From the NCBI GenBank assembly GCA_029259835.1, contig JAJDEL010000571.1:1-7994 (forward strand): DNA of 7,994 nucleotides, in the 5' to 3' direction. The notes below the pieces were generated by a model. It saw only the letters and a list, made by a program, of their open reading frames with translations. It did not search any database and was not told where the DNA came from. Shown here in pieces: positions 1-6,405 of the stretch (position 1 is the first letter of the stretch; each line of letters starts with the position of its first letter). Position numbers and translations under genes: made by a program. The stretch is from Planctomicrobium sp. GTDB lineage: Bacteria > Planctomycetota > Planctomycetia > Planctomycetales > Planctomycetaceae.

Positions 1-1654
1 CGTTCACAGGCGACTCCAACAGCAAATGCGTCACACCAAATTGCCGTAACCGCGATACACTTTCGCGTGCAACATCGGGATCGAGCGACTCAAAGTCAAC
101 GCGAATTTGGTCTGTCTCATAAATCTCAGGTCCGATACCAAGATAAACTGGCAAGGAAGATACACCGAGAAGAGTCGGGATATTTTGACCTGGCGCATAA
201 AGCCGGACGTTGTTTCCCTGATCGGCGAAATACTCTTTGAGCGAACTCTCGTTTCGATGATTGATCGGTGGATCATCGACCATGACAGCGTAAAATACTT
301 GTCGGCCCCAGTAGGGAGATTCGCCAAAATTGTATTGTCGGCTCACCGCCCAGAGGTCAGCAACAAGCGTACAGAGCAACACCGCATAGATGATTCGAGT
401 TGTCCCAGCACGAAGCGTAAATCGGCAAAGCAGCGCCTCCAGAACTCCTCCCGCCATGACAGCGAATGCCAAAGCAGTGACCATCGAATATCTCCCCGGT
501 CCACGGAAGAACCCAAAACCTGGAACATCGACGAGATAATAAGTCGGCCAGCCGGTTGCAAAGAAGAGTCCGGCTGTGGCAACAAAAAACCAGCGCCAGT
601 ATCCAGCCAGACTAAGCTTCCTCCGAATTCCAGTCGACACGCAGCCGAGAGCGACGAACAAAATCGTTAAGAGTCCGCAGTAGAGGAACGCTTCGACTTG
701 ATTCGTTGAATTCGGAACGTTGAGTAACGATGCCTGTTCCAGGTGGCGGTCCATGGGGACTTCGCCTCCGTGCCAGGACCAGGGTTGCCATAATTGGGAG
801 ATCGCTTCCGGTGGCATGTGCCCGTAAGTCGGCGTGAATTTCTCATTCACTTCCTGACGTTGAGAAAGCGACTTCAATTCAACAGTCGGAAGCAACTGCA
901 CCGCCCCGATCATAAATCCAACGCTGACAATCAGCAGCAGGGGGATCAACGAGCGCGCAGCATTCGTAATTGATTCCTCAGTCTTTGTTTTCTCTGAGTA
1001 TGTCGGACGGATAAGAAACGGCAGGAACACCAAAAGCAGCAGGGTGATGAAGGCGAGATTGTAATGTCCCGCGAGTAAGTCCAATCCAAGAAATAAGCCA
1101 ACCGCCGCGAGTGCCCACGGTTTACGTTCCTGAATGTAGACTGTCGCTGCCCAGAGCATTGCGGAAAACCACGCACCTCCGATGATGGCCCACTCCAAGC
1201 AAATTCGGGCTGGAAACCATCCATAAACAAACGCCGTTGCGGCATACGTTGCGGCGGCAGGACTTAGTTTCAGGCGGCGAGCGAATGCCCAGGTTGCAGC
1301 AAACGCCAGGATGTAATGCAGCAGCTGCGAGAGGTTGTACGCCGTGTTGACACTAAATTGAGAATAAAGCAACAAGTTAGGCGGATACAGCGCGGCAGTC
1401 TGACTTTCCCCGAGGGTTGGGTACCCAAAGCCGACTAAGGGATTCCAAAGCGGGATCAGCCCTTCTTTCAGTGAGTCCGCCAGAAATGCCTTCTGTGGGA
1501 AGTAGTAAGGGTAAATGTCCCCTCCGATGAGCCCGCCTCCACTCCAAAGCGGCCACCAAAAGAGCCAAGTCAGTGCCATGCTGATAACGAATGCGACGGA
1601 ACCTCCTTTCCAGCCTTGTTTTGTGGCTTTATTCTTAATCGTCTGGAGGTTCAT
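1..1654 (-). CDS. YfhO-like / GT-C-type polytopic membrane protein (partial, C-terminus off the left edge)
   Basis: An open frame of 551 codons runs without a stop from ATG at 1654 to the window edge. An in-frame TGA lies three codons upstream, so this ATG is the first possible start; no clear SD precedes it. The protein opens with a short basic segment and a first membrane helix (about residues 17-36). A periplasmic loop follows with GGDIYPYYFP (44-53) and PLWNPLVGFGYP (68-79), the acidic-residue loop typical of YfhO and GT-C glycosyltransferase-like proteins. Many hydrophobic helices follow. Other family-like motifs are QLLPTVEL (253-260) and PGFGFFRGPGRY (378-389). Hydrophobicity falls after about residue 440, where a soluble domain seems to begin. 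YfhO-type proteins are usually longer, so more C-terminal sequence is expected. Known members act in transfer of sugars from lipid carriers to envelope polymers; the substrate here cannot be read. The class is fairly secure, the function is not. Confidence 0.8.
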   Translation of the reverse strand, partial: MNLQTIKNKATKQGWKGGSVAFVISMALTWLFWWPLWSGGGLIGGDIYPYYFPQKAFLADSLKEGLIPLWNPLVGFGYPTLGESQTAALYPPNLLLYSQFSVNTAYNLSQLLHYILAFAATWAFARRLKLSPAAATYAATAFVYGWFPARICLEWAIIGGAWFSAMLWAATVYIQERKPWALAAVGLFLGLDLLAGHYNLAFITLLLLVFLPFLIRPTYSEKTKTEESITNAARSLIPLLLIVSVGFMIGAVQLLPTVELKSLSQRQEVNEKFTPTYGHMPPEAISQLWQPWSWHGGEVPMDRHLEQASLLNVPNSTNQVEAFLYCGLLTILFVALGCVSTGIRRKLSLAGYWRWFFVATAGLFFATGWPTYYLVDVPGFGFFRGPGRYSMVTALAFAVMAGGVLEALLCRFTLRAGTTRIIYAVLLCTLVADLWAVSRQYNFGESPYWGRQVFYAVMVDDPPINHRNESSLKEYFADQGNNVRLYAPGQNIPTLLGVSSLPVYLGIGPEIYETDQIRVDFESLDPDVARESVSRLRQFGVTHLLLESPVN

Positions 1655-1830
1655 TTTGAGTCACAATTCAGGTCTGGCACAAGAGGTGCATTACCTGAGA
1701 TCCCGGCATTGATGCCATGAGTCTGATCGTCAGGATTCAGGATTTTCAAAATTAAATTTCTCTTTGACTATACGATTGACTGGTCAACAGCGAATCGACG
1801 GAATTATGAATCACAACTGAACCCCAGGTG

Positions 1831-1859
1831 TTGACACGTTTGGTTGTTGATTCAACAAT
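1831..1859 (+). promoter_or_regulatory. Candidate sigma70-type promoter for the thioredoxin-protease gene
   Basis: A perfect -35 TTGACA (1831-1836) is followed after 17 bases by AACAAT (1854-1859), which matches four of six positions of the -10 consensus. A 7-bp perfect palindrome (1844-1858) fills the spacer and overlaps the -10, as a repressor operator might. If it is used, transcription would begin near 1866 and the leader before the ATG at 2109 would be about 240 bases, which is long. This is read by eye and is only suggestive. Confidence 0.3.
1844..1858. repeat. Perfect 7-bp inverted repeat TTGTTGA-T-TCAACAA
   Basis: Two 7-base arms are separated by one base. They lie between the candidate -35 and -10 and cover most of the -10. 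The position and shape suit a dimeric regulator's operator, but no regulator gene is next to it in this window. The repeat itself is certain; the operator role is inference. Confidence 0.5.
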
Positions 1860-2067
1860 CCGCTATTGTAAGTCTTTCAAAAAAGGCAGGAAGCCCGATG
1901 ACGAAGAATGGAATCAAATTCTTTTTGAGACTCGATTTGTCTCGTCCTCAAAACCATCGCAGGTTTGGCGTTATTGTTGCAACTCTAGTGTGAGTCCGGC
2001 GCAGTACGACAATTGTGGAATCCATTGAGCGAAACCGCAAACTCTTGCCTAAAACAGATCAATACGC

Positions 2068-2091
2068 CCTCCGTCTGAAATTGCACGGAGG
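2068..2091 (+). promoter_or_regulatory. Leader hairpin covering a GGAGG before the thioredoxin-protease gene
   Basis: CCTCCGT (2068-2074) and ACGGAGG (2085-2091) are perfect complements with a 10-base loop. The 3' arm contains GGAGG, which lies 17 bases before the ATG and so is too far for an ideal SD. A second SD-like TGGAG (2096-2100) sits outside the stem with 8 bases to the ATG at 2109 and is probably the working site. The hairpin could modulate ribosome access or mRNA stability. Confidence 0.45.
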
Positions 2092-2108
2092 TTTATGGAG
2101 ATACCATT

Positions 2109-3740
2109 ATGACACGAAGTCTCGCGTTCTGCATTGCTCTCATCGCTTCGACTTCACTCTTCGCTGCCGATCCAGATAGCATTGTCTATGATTTTAGTGC
2201 GGTCTGGTGTGGTCCTTGCCAACAAATGGCACCAATCGTTGCCCGCCTGGAACGAGAAGGTTTGCCGATTCGCAAAGTTGATGTCGACAAAGAAAAGGGA
2301 CTCGCAGATCGATTTGGAATCACAAGTCTGCCAACCTTTGTCGTTGTGATCAACGGAAAGGAAGTTCATCGCCAATCGGGAGCAGTCACAGAAACGGACC
2401 TGCGTCGAATGGTGACCAAGGTGAAATCTGCTCCGATGCCACTGATCGCACAAGCCTCCGGAGTTCCATCTGTGAATCTAGGAGAGTCAGTCCCCATGCC
2501 TGGGGCTGAGAAGAGTCGGTCCAAAGAGCTTGCAGCGGTAGAACCTCCTAAACCAGAGACTTCGCCATTCCGCCGTCTGCTTCCCTTCGGGTCTAAGCCA
2601 GCAGCGGAAGCCCCAGATGTGATTCGTGGAAACGATTCTGAAACAGGATCCGATTCCACAGAGTTGAGTTCAGCAGACACAAATCTTTCAGCAGATCCAA
2701 TGGATTCAAGTGTTAGAATCCGAGTCATCATCGACAAGAAAATCAATCTGGGGTCAGGGACAATCATCCACAGTCAGGAAGGGATTTCTCGAATCCTGAC
2801 TTGTGCCCATATTTTTCGGGGCTTCGATGAGGATTCAAAAATCGAAGTCGATTTAATCATCAATAATAAACAACAAGTCCACATTGCTCGGCTGGATAGT
2901 TTTAACGAAGAAGCAGACCTTGGTCTGATTTCAGTAGCAACATCGAAGTCGCTCCCTGTCGCAGCGATTGCCAAAGTGGATCATGCTCCTCGTAAGGGCG
3001 AGCCTGTCGTCGGTGTTGGTTGCAGTGGAGGAGATTCGCCAACACGCGAGCAACTCCAGGTCACCGATATCAATAAATACAACGGGCCTCACAACGTGGA
3101 ATGCACCGGCCTGCCCGTTCAAGGTCGCTCAGGCGGAGGTCTGTTCAACAAGAATGGCGAAGTCATCGGCGTTTGCATTGCCGCTGACAAGGATCATCAT
3201 CGAGGACTCTACTCTGGCTTGCTGGCTGTTCATTCGATTCTTGATGAGAAGCAACTCGCGTTTCTTTATGAAGAGCCTCAGGTTGAATCTTCTGTCATTG
3301 CTGTTACAGAAACTCCGAAGGCTCCTGCTTGGCCTCCAGCGAATGAAGTGATGCCGGAAAGTTTGAAATCATCGGTTGCCGCAACCGCACCTATTCCGAA
3401 ACCGGTCAACTTAAAAACCGGGACCGCCGAAGTTGTTGTGATCATTCGCGATCCTGCACATCCTGAACGAGAAAATCGCGTCGTCATCATCCACCAGGCC
3501 AGTTCGAAGTTTCTCTCTTACCTCGACGGAGAACTTGATGGAGCCACACAAGAAAGCCAAGGAATGATCTCGTACCACGCTCCAATCCAGTCCATGAACC
3601 GATCTGTTCGCTCTGTCGCAAGTCTTCAGAGTCCAGTACCTTCCGGAAATTTGCAGCGTGTAATTGTTCCAGGAAGTCAGCTTCAGCAAACTTCGCTTTC
3701 GCAACCTGTCGTGCCCCGACGGTATGTTCGGACGCCTTGA
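2109..3740 (+). CDS. Secreted thioredoxin-trypsin-like serine protease fusion protein
   Basis: A 543-residue protein starting at ATG 2109, with TGGAG 8 bases upstream. Residues 1-20 form a signal peptide, with cleavage likely after the Ala-Ala at 19-20 and no lipobox Cys. Residues about 21-108 are a thioredoxin domain: active site WCGPC (33-37) after VYDFSAV, and the cis-proline segment TSLPTF (72-77). A low-complexity linker rich in Pro, Ser and acidic residues spans about 110-200. Residues about 201-388 are a chymotrypsin-fold protease with His234 (LTCAHIF), Asp270 (EEADLGLI) and Ser341 (QGRSGGGLF), so the triad is complete. No PDZ domain follows. The tail (about 390-543) is Pro/Ser-rich with one beta-rich patch (EVVVIIRDP, RVVIIHQ; 441-463). 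The protein should act outside the cytoplasm, perhaps linking disulfide chemistry to proteolysis of misfolded envelope proteins; that coupling is inference. It appears to be transcribed alone, and the next gene is 138 bases downstream with its own promoter candidate. Confidence 0.88.
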   Translation: MTRSLAFCIALIASTSLFAADPDSIVYDFSAVWCGPCQQMAPIVARLEREGLPIRKVDVDKEKGLADRFGITSLPTFVVVINGKEVHRQSGAVTETDLRRMVTKVKSAPMPLIAQASGVPSVNLGESVPMPGAEKSRSKELAAVEPPKPETSPFRRLLPFGSKPAAEAPDVIRGNDSETGSDSTELSSADTNLSADPMDSSVRIRVIIDKKINLGSGTIIHSQEGISRILTCAHIFRGFDEDSKIEVDLIINNKQQVHIARLDSFNEEADLGLISVATSKSLPVAAIAKVDHAPRKGEPVVGVGCSGGDSPTREQLQVTDINKYNGPHNVECTGLPVQGRSGGGLFNKNGEVIGVCIAADKDHHRGLYSGLLAVHSILDEKQLAFLYEEPQVESSVIAVTETPKAPAWPPANEVMPESLKSSVAATAPIPKPVNLKTGTAEVVVIIRDPAHPERENRVVIIHQASSKFLSYLDGELDGATQESQGMISYHAPIQSMNRSVRSVASLQSPVPSGNLQRVIVPGSQLQQTSLSQPVVPRRYVRTP

Positions 3741-3766
3741 TCAGAAGCCGAGAAATAGGATTTTCA

Positions 3767-3795
3767 TTGACTTTGCACATGTTTTATTTTATGCT
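3767..3795 (+). promoter_or_regulatory. Candidate sigma70-type promoter for the small helical protein gene
   Basis: TTGACT (3767-3772, five of six to consensus) is followed after 17 bases by TATGCT (3790-3795, four of six). Transcription would begin near 3802, giving a leader of about 75 bases before the ATG at 3879. It lies in the gap after the protease gene, so the downstream gene could be expressed on its own. Called by eye. Confidence 0.4.
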
Positions 3796-3878
3796 CCGAG
3801 TTACCAATTCTCGATAAGGACGCACTATTCCACCTGAAGATCACATCTCATTTTGACAATTCGATATAGGAGGCTGGC

Positions 3879-4313
3879 ATGAGCGCAAATCGGCGACTGC
3901 TACAATGTACGGAGCTAGAGTACATCCTTTTGGGGGATCTACGAGACCTCTTGGAAGAAAAACCAGCCGATGACGAGACCGCAAACTGGCTTGAGGCAGT
4001 CCTCGACGCCCTCTTGGATACACTTCCTGAAGAGTTTGCGCTCAAGTCAGATCACGGATACCTTCAGGAAGTTCTCGACCGGTTCCCGAACTGGGATTCT
4101 CAGGTCTCTCGACTGGAATGCGGGTACTCTCTACTCGTAGAGCGACTCGAAGAACTCCGCGACAGAATCTGCAACGGGAGCGACTTCCAAAGTATTGCCA
4201 CAGAGGTTTCTTATGATCTCAGGGAATGGATGAATGCCTTCGTGCAACACCATCAGCAAGAACGCGAGCTAGTCAGCATGGCAGCAACGTATGACGTTGG
4301 CGGGAATGGTTAG
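3879..4313 (+). CDS. Small acidic all-helical protein, possibly a degenerate hemerythrin-like bundle
   Basis: A 144-residue protein. The start is well set: AGGAGG (3868-3873) lies 5 bases before ATG 3879. There is no signal peptide or membrane segment, so it is probably cytoplasmic. The sequence reads as four or five amphipathic helices with many Leu, Glu and Asp (about 5-27, 32-50, 58-68, 73-97, 102-135). A His-Gly-Tyr-Leu stretch at 59-62, a Leu-Glu-Cys at 79-81 where such bundles often have a Glu-His, and a final helix with HHQQERELV (124-132) followed by TYDVGGNG suggest kinship with hemerythrin/HHE-type bundles. The full set of His and carboxylate metal ligands is not present, so metal binding is doubtful. 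It could equally be an unrelated lineage-specific helical protein. No function is assigned. The perfect hairpin beginning 37 bases after its stop may end its transcript. Confidence 0.8.
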   Translation: MSANRRLLQCTELEYILLGDLRDLLEEKPADDETANWLEAVLDALLDTLPEEFALKSDHGYLQEVLDRFPNWDSQVSRLECGYSLLVERLEELRDRICNGSDFQSIATEVSYDLREWMNAFVQHHQQERELVSMAATYDVGGNG

Positions 4314-4349
4314 CTTGGCGTTTTGAGTGGCAAGTGAAAGCTAGAAAGG

Positions 4350-4371
4350 TTTACCGCTGCTGAGCGGTAAA
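4350..4371. terminator. Perfect hairpin between convergent genes, likely bidirectional terminator
   Basis: TTTACCGCT (4350-4358) and AGCGGTAAA (4363-4371) form a perfect 9-bp stem with a 4-base loop. It lies 36 bases past the stop at 4313 of the plus-strand gene and is followed on that strand by the T-rich TCTTTGACTTTTT, so it is a fair terminator for that gene. On the minus strand it includes the last codons and the TAA stop of the convergent gene (4351-4353), and only a short CCTTT follows, so termination in that direction is less sure. Confidence 0.6.
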
Positions 4372-5730
4372 TCTTTGACTTTTTACAAACTCAAGGTCGC
4401 GGTCGTTGAGTTGTTTAACAAGCGGTGATTCAACAGCGAACACGAAAGAAAGTTGGCGTCCTGTCGGATCGATGACAAGATAGTAAATCCAAGTCATCGA
4501 AATCAGGGCCGAGCCTTTCCCCCCTTTGATTTCTTGCTCGCCTTCGACGAACACTCTCAGTATCTGACGCCCATCTTCCGTCGAAATCTGATCTCGTTCG
4601 CCGAATTTCTTGAAGCTCATTCCCAACGATTCTTGAATGTCCGCTTCGAATTGCTCACTCGGAACGATCGCCCCCGGAGCCAATTTCAGCAACGGAGAAA
4701 AATTACATTGGCAGACGAGCGTCCCATGTTCAACAAGCCGAAAAATCGTCACCGGATTTGCCCCTTTCAACACGGCCTGGAACAAATGCCAATTTCGCTG
4801 ATGTTCTAACTTCACCCCCCAATCCGGGGCATCGAATGTGAGATTCAACAAATCTTGACTGGGATCTAGTGGGACTGACTCAATCTCCCCGTCACTGAAT
4901 AACTCAGCTTTGTCGGAAACGGTGCGTACCAGATTCGAGGTGACCTTGATATCAAGGCCTGGAATGATCGTGCCGATGTCGGACTTGATTATGTAAATTG
5001 CTTGCGTTTTGGCGACGTGGGAGGTTCTCATATCGAAAATCAGCGTTCCATTCACATCCACTTCTGTCGTCGCACCGTACCTTTGCCCTTTCACTTTACC
5101 AGAGAACGTGATCTTGGCAGAAATACTATTCGCAGCGGCCAGCTTGCAGGTGAGAGCAGAAGACTCAACCGCCTCGATGCCGGTGAGCATTTGCATCACC
5201 CAATCCGAGGGTTTCCACTCGTCATCGACATCCACCGGTTCCAAAGGCAAGAGTGCCGCCAGCACGAGAGGATCTCCAGGAATCTCTAAGAGGTCGAGGG
5301 AATCTCTGTCCAGTTTCACTGCGGGAGAATAATGGCGAACCCCCTCGCGATAACCGGATGAAATGATGGTTTTGGCTGCTGGAGAAAGCTTCGCATCTGT
5401 CGTAAGATCGCCGACAGTCGTCGTGACCGAAGCCATGTTAAATTTCCGAATCGCACGAAACGCGAGCGCGTCACGACCGGCAGGAGCAAGGCGACGCTCG
5501 GAGAATTGGAATGTCGCCTTTGCAACAAGTGGCTCCCGCGCCTCCTGCCCCTTCGATTTGGTGAATGATTCTTCACCTTTCGAGGCGATCTCTGCTTGGC
5601 ACGTGTACACCTGAGCGTTTGTGTAAGACTCTTTGAGTTCCAGCTTTTCAGCCACAACAGGCAAGCAGATAGAGACGACGATCATTCCAGTGAAAACGAA
5701 TCGACGTGAGAACGTTCGCAAAGATAACAT
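4351..5730 (-). CDS. Secreted protein of unknown function, planctomycete-like
   Basis: A 459-residue protein. The start is ATG at 5730, chosen because GGGAGGG lies 4 bases upstream (5734-5740); an upstream in-frame TTG at 5754 would place that SD inside the coding region and is rejected. Residues 1-27 form a signal peptide: basic residues near position 9-10, hydrophobic core FVFTGMIVVSICLPVV, cleavage probable after Ala27. The mature protein is a beta-rich, soluble chain without a recognised catalytic motif. Residues about 28-300 contain repeated beta-strand-like stretches and a long acidic segment (DVDDEWKPSDW, 167-177). Residues about 300-455 look like a separate domain, from FDAPDWGVKLEH (299-310) to YYLVIDPTGRQLSFVFAVES (416-435), whose strand pattern recalls PsbP/Mog1-like folds; that comparison is weak. 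I do not recognise the family. It has no close partner; the next minus-strand gene upstream ends 123 bases away. Confidence 0.85.
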   Translation of the reverse strand: MLSLRTFSRRFVFTGMIVVSICLPVVAEKLELKESYTNAQVYTCQAEIASKGEESFTKSKGQEAREPLVAKATFQFSERRLAPAGRDALAFRAIRKFNMASVTTTVGDLTTDAKLSPAAKTIISSGYREGVRHYSPAVKLDRDSLDLLEIPGDPLVLAALLPLEPVDVDDEWKPSDWVMQMLTGIEAVESSALTCKLAAANSISAKITFSGKVKGQRYGATTEVDVNGTLIFDMRTSHVAKTQAIYIIKSDIGTIIPGLDIKVTSNLVRTVSDKAELFSDGEIESVPLDPSQDLLNLTFDAPDWGVKLEHQRNWHLFQAVLKGANPVTIFRLVEHGTLVCQCNFSPLLKLAPGAIVPSEQFEADIQESLGMSFKKFGERDQISTEDGRQILRVFVEGEQEIKGGKGSALISMTWIYYLVIDPTGRQLSFVFAVESPLVKQLNDRDLEFVKSQRFTAQQR

Positions 5731-5734
5731 TATC

Positions 5735-5740
5735 CCTCCC
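5735..5740 (-). promoter_or_regulatory. Ribosome binding site that decides the start at 5730
   Basis: On the minus strand GGGAGG lies at ideal distance before ATG 5730. The longer reading from TTG at 5754 would add eight residues encoded by the SD itself and would push the signal peptide inward, so the shorter start is preferred. Confidence 0.8.
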
Positions 5741-5809
5741 TGGAAATGCTTCAAATTCTCCGATGGACTTAACGAACATCACCAAGGCGATCATGCTCAT
5801 GAAGTGTGC

Positions 5810-5843
5810 TGAAACATGGCGACACAATGATCACCATGTTTCA
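5810..5843. repeat. Perfect 10-bp inverted repeat between two minus-strand genes
   Basis: TGAAACATGG (5810-5819) and CCATGTTTCA (5834-5843) are exact complements around a 14-base loop. It begins 10 bases after the stop of the ATL-like gene (read on the minus strand) and lies 80 bases before the start of the next gene. There is no T-run after it in either direction, so a classical intrinsic terminator is not supported. It may be an mRNA 3'-end stabiliser, a Rho-assisted terminator structure or a protein-binding site. Confidence 0.5.
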
Positions 5844-5853
5844 CAACAATGAA

Positions 5854-6243
5854 TTATTCTTCTTCACTGCTGTCTTCGGTTTCTTCTTCTACTTCTTCGC
5901 TGGTGCTGATTTCGGCATCGTTTTCTTCCCAGGTCATCAGTTTATCATCATCGACCTGAATTGAGACACGATCTTCCTCTGCCGGAGTCGTTGTTGCTCC
6001 CCACTCTTGGAGTTCCTCAGCATGTTCGCCCGCAACGACAGTGTGGTCGTCCCGAAAAGCTCTCCACCATTGGAGATGCGGCCAGTCGCGGCGAATTGTT
6101 TTCAGGCAGGTGAGCATCGCACGACCGTTAGCTCCGGCAGTAAATCCGGCACGATTTGCGACAGTGGAGTACGTGGCCACTTTGTCAGCGCGTTTCAGTT
6201 CCCAAAGGACTTCCGCAACTGCTGGTGCGCGTGTGGAGGCCAT
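5854..6243 (-). CDS. MGMT/ATL DNA-binding-domain-like protein with acidic C-terminal tail
   Basis: A 129-residue protein from ATG 6243, with AGAAGGA (SD-like) a few bases upstream. Residues about 6-80 resemble the winged-helix domain of O6-alkylguanine-DNA alkyltransferases and alkyltransferase-like (ATL) proteins: VATYSTVANRAG (22-33) matches their TYG-x-(I/V)-A segment with the conserved Tyr25; GRAM (40-43) matches the A-R-A-V segment that carries the Arg finger, here Arg41; and QWWRAFRDD (58-66) lies where they have P-C-H-R-V or, in ATL proteins, P-W-H-R-V. Trp59 thus takes the place of the alkyl-acceptor Cys, so repair by alkyl transfer is not expected; ATL proteins instead bind alkylated bases and recruit excision repair. 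The Pro and His of that motif are missing, which weakens the call. Residues about 89-129 are a disordered, very acidic tail ending in runs of Glu. Family assignment is inference from these motifs. Confidence 0.75.
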   Translation of the reverse strand: MASTRAPAVAEVLWELKRADKVATYSTVANRAGFTAGANGRAMLTCLKTIRRDWPHLQWWRAFRDDHTVVAGEHAEELQEWGATTTPAEEDRVSIQVDDDKLMTWEENDAEISTSEEVEEETEDSSEEE

Positions 6244-6405
6244 GTTTTTTCCTTCTCTTCTATCTCTAAATCAAAAGTTCATTACTTCTTCATCGCTAAA
6301 TTACAGCAATAACTTCAGAATCACAAGTAGAAGAGGAAGTTCCGCAAAGTTCGGATCAATGTCTATTGATTTCGGTCGCAACTTTCCTGATTCACTGACT
6401 GGAAA

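Larger units (their letters stand above)
1655..2108. other. Divergent intergenic region with small palindromes
   Basis: This 454-base gap separates the minus-strand membrane protein gene from the plus-strand thioredoxin-protease gene. I see no convincing conserved gene in it. It holds a tandem 7-bp duplication CAGGATT CAGGATT (1731-1744) and palindromes GGCAT-TG-ATGCC (1705-1716), TTGAC-TG-GTCAA (1776-1787), GTGT-TG-ACAC (1828-1837) and TTGTTGA-T-TCAACAA (1844-1858). It also holds a sigma70-type promoter candidate, a weak 31-codon ORF (1898-1993) and a hairpin just before the next gene. Promoters for both flanking genes should lie here. A good promoter facing the minus-strand gene was not found by eye. 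Confidence 0.6.

Noticed and set aside
107..670. Plus-strand open frame of 187 codons
   Set aside because: It lies antisense inside the membrane protein gene, which stays open for 551 codons with clear family motifs; the plus reading is polar, lacks motifs and is a shadow.
1828..2028. Plus-strand open frame of 66 codons from a GTG
   Set aside because: It starts inside the candidate -35 box, has no SD, and its composition shows no recognisable domain.
3018..3032. A second GxSGG motif (GCSGG, residues 304-308) as the protease nucleophile
   Set aside because: It lies only 36 residues after Asp270, where the family has a glycine-rich turn; GRSGGG at 339-344 has the right spacing and is followed by the expected LFNKNGEVIGV strand pair.
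3853..3881. TTGACA at 3853-3858 as a promoter -35
   Set aside because: A -10 at normal spacing would fall on the start codon of the gene at 3879, and no -10-like sequence is there.
5002..5332. Two overlapping plus-strand open frames of 95 and 107 codons
   Set aside because: Both are antisense to the secreted-protein gene, which has a signal peptide and a strong SD; they carry no domain of their own.
5731..5754. Upstream TTG start for the secreted protein
   Set aside because: It would translate the GGGAGGG ribosome binding site and lengthen the N-terminus before a normal signal peptide; ATG 5730 is better.
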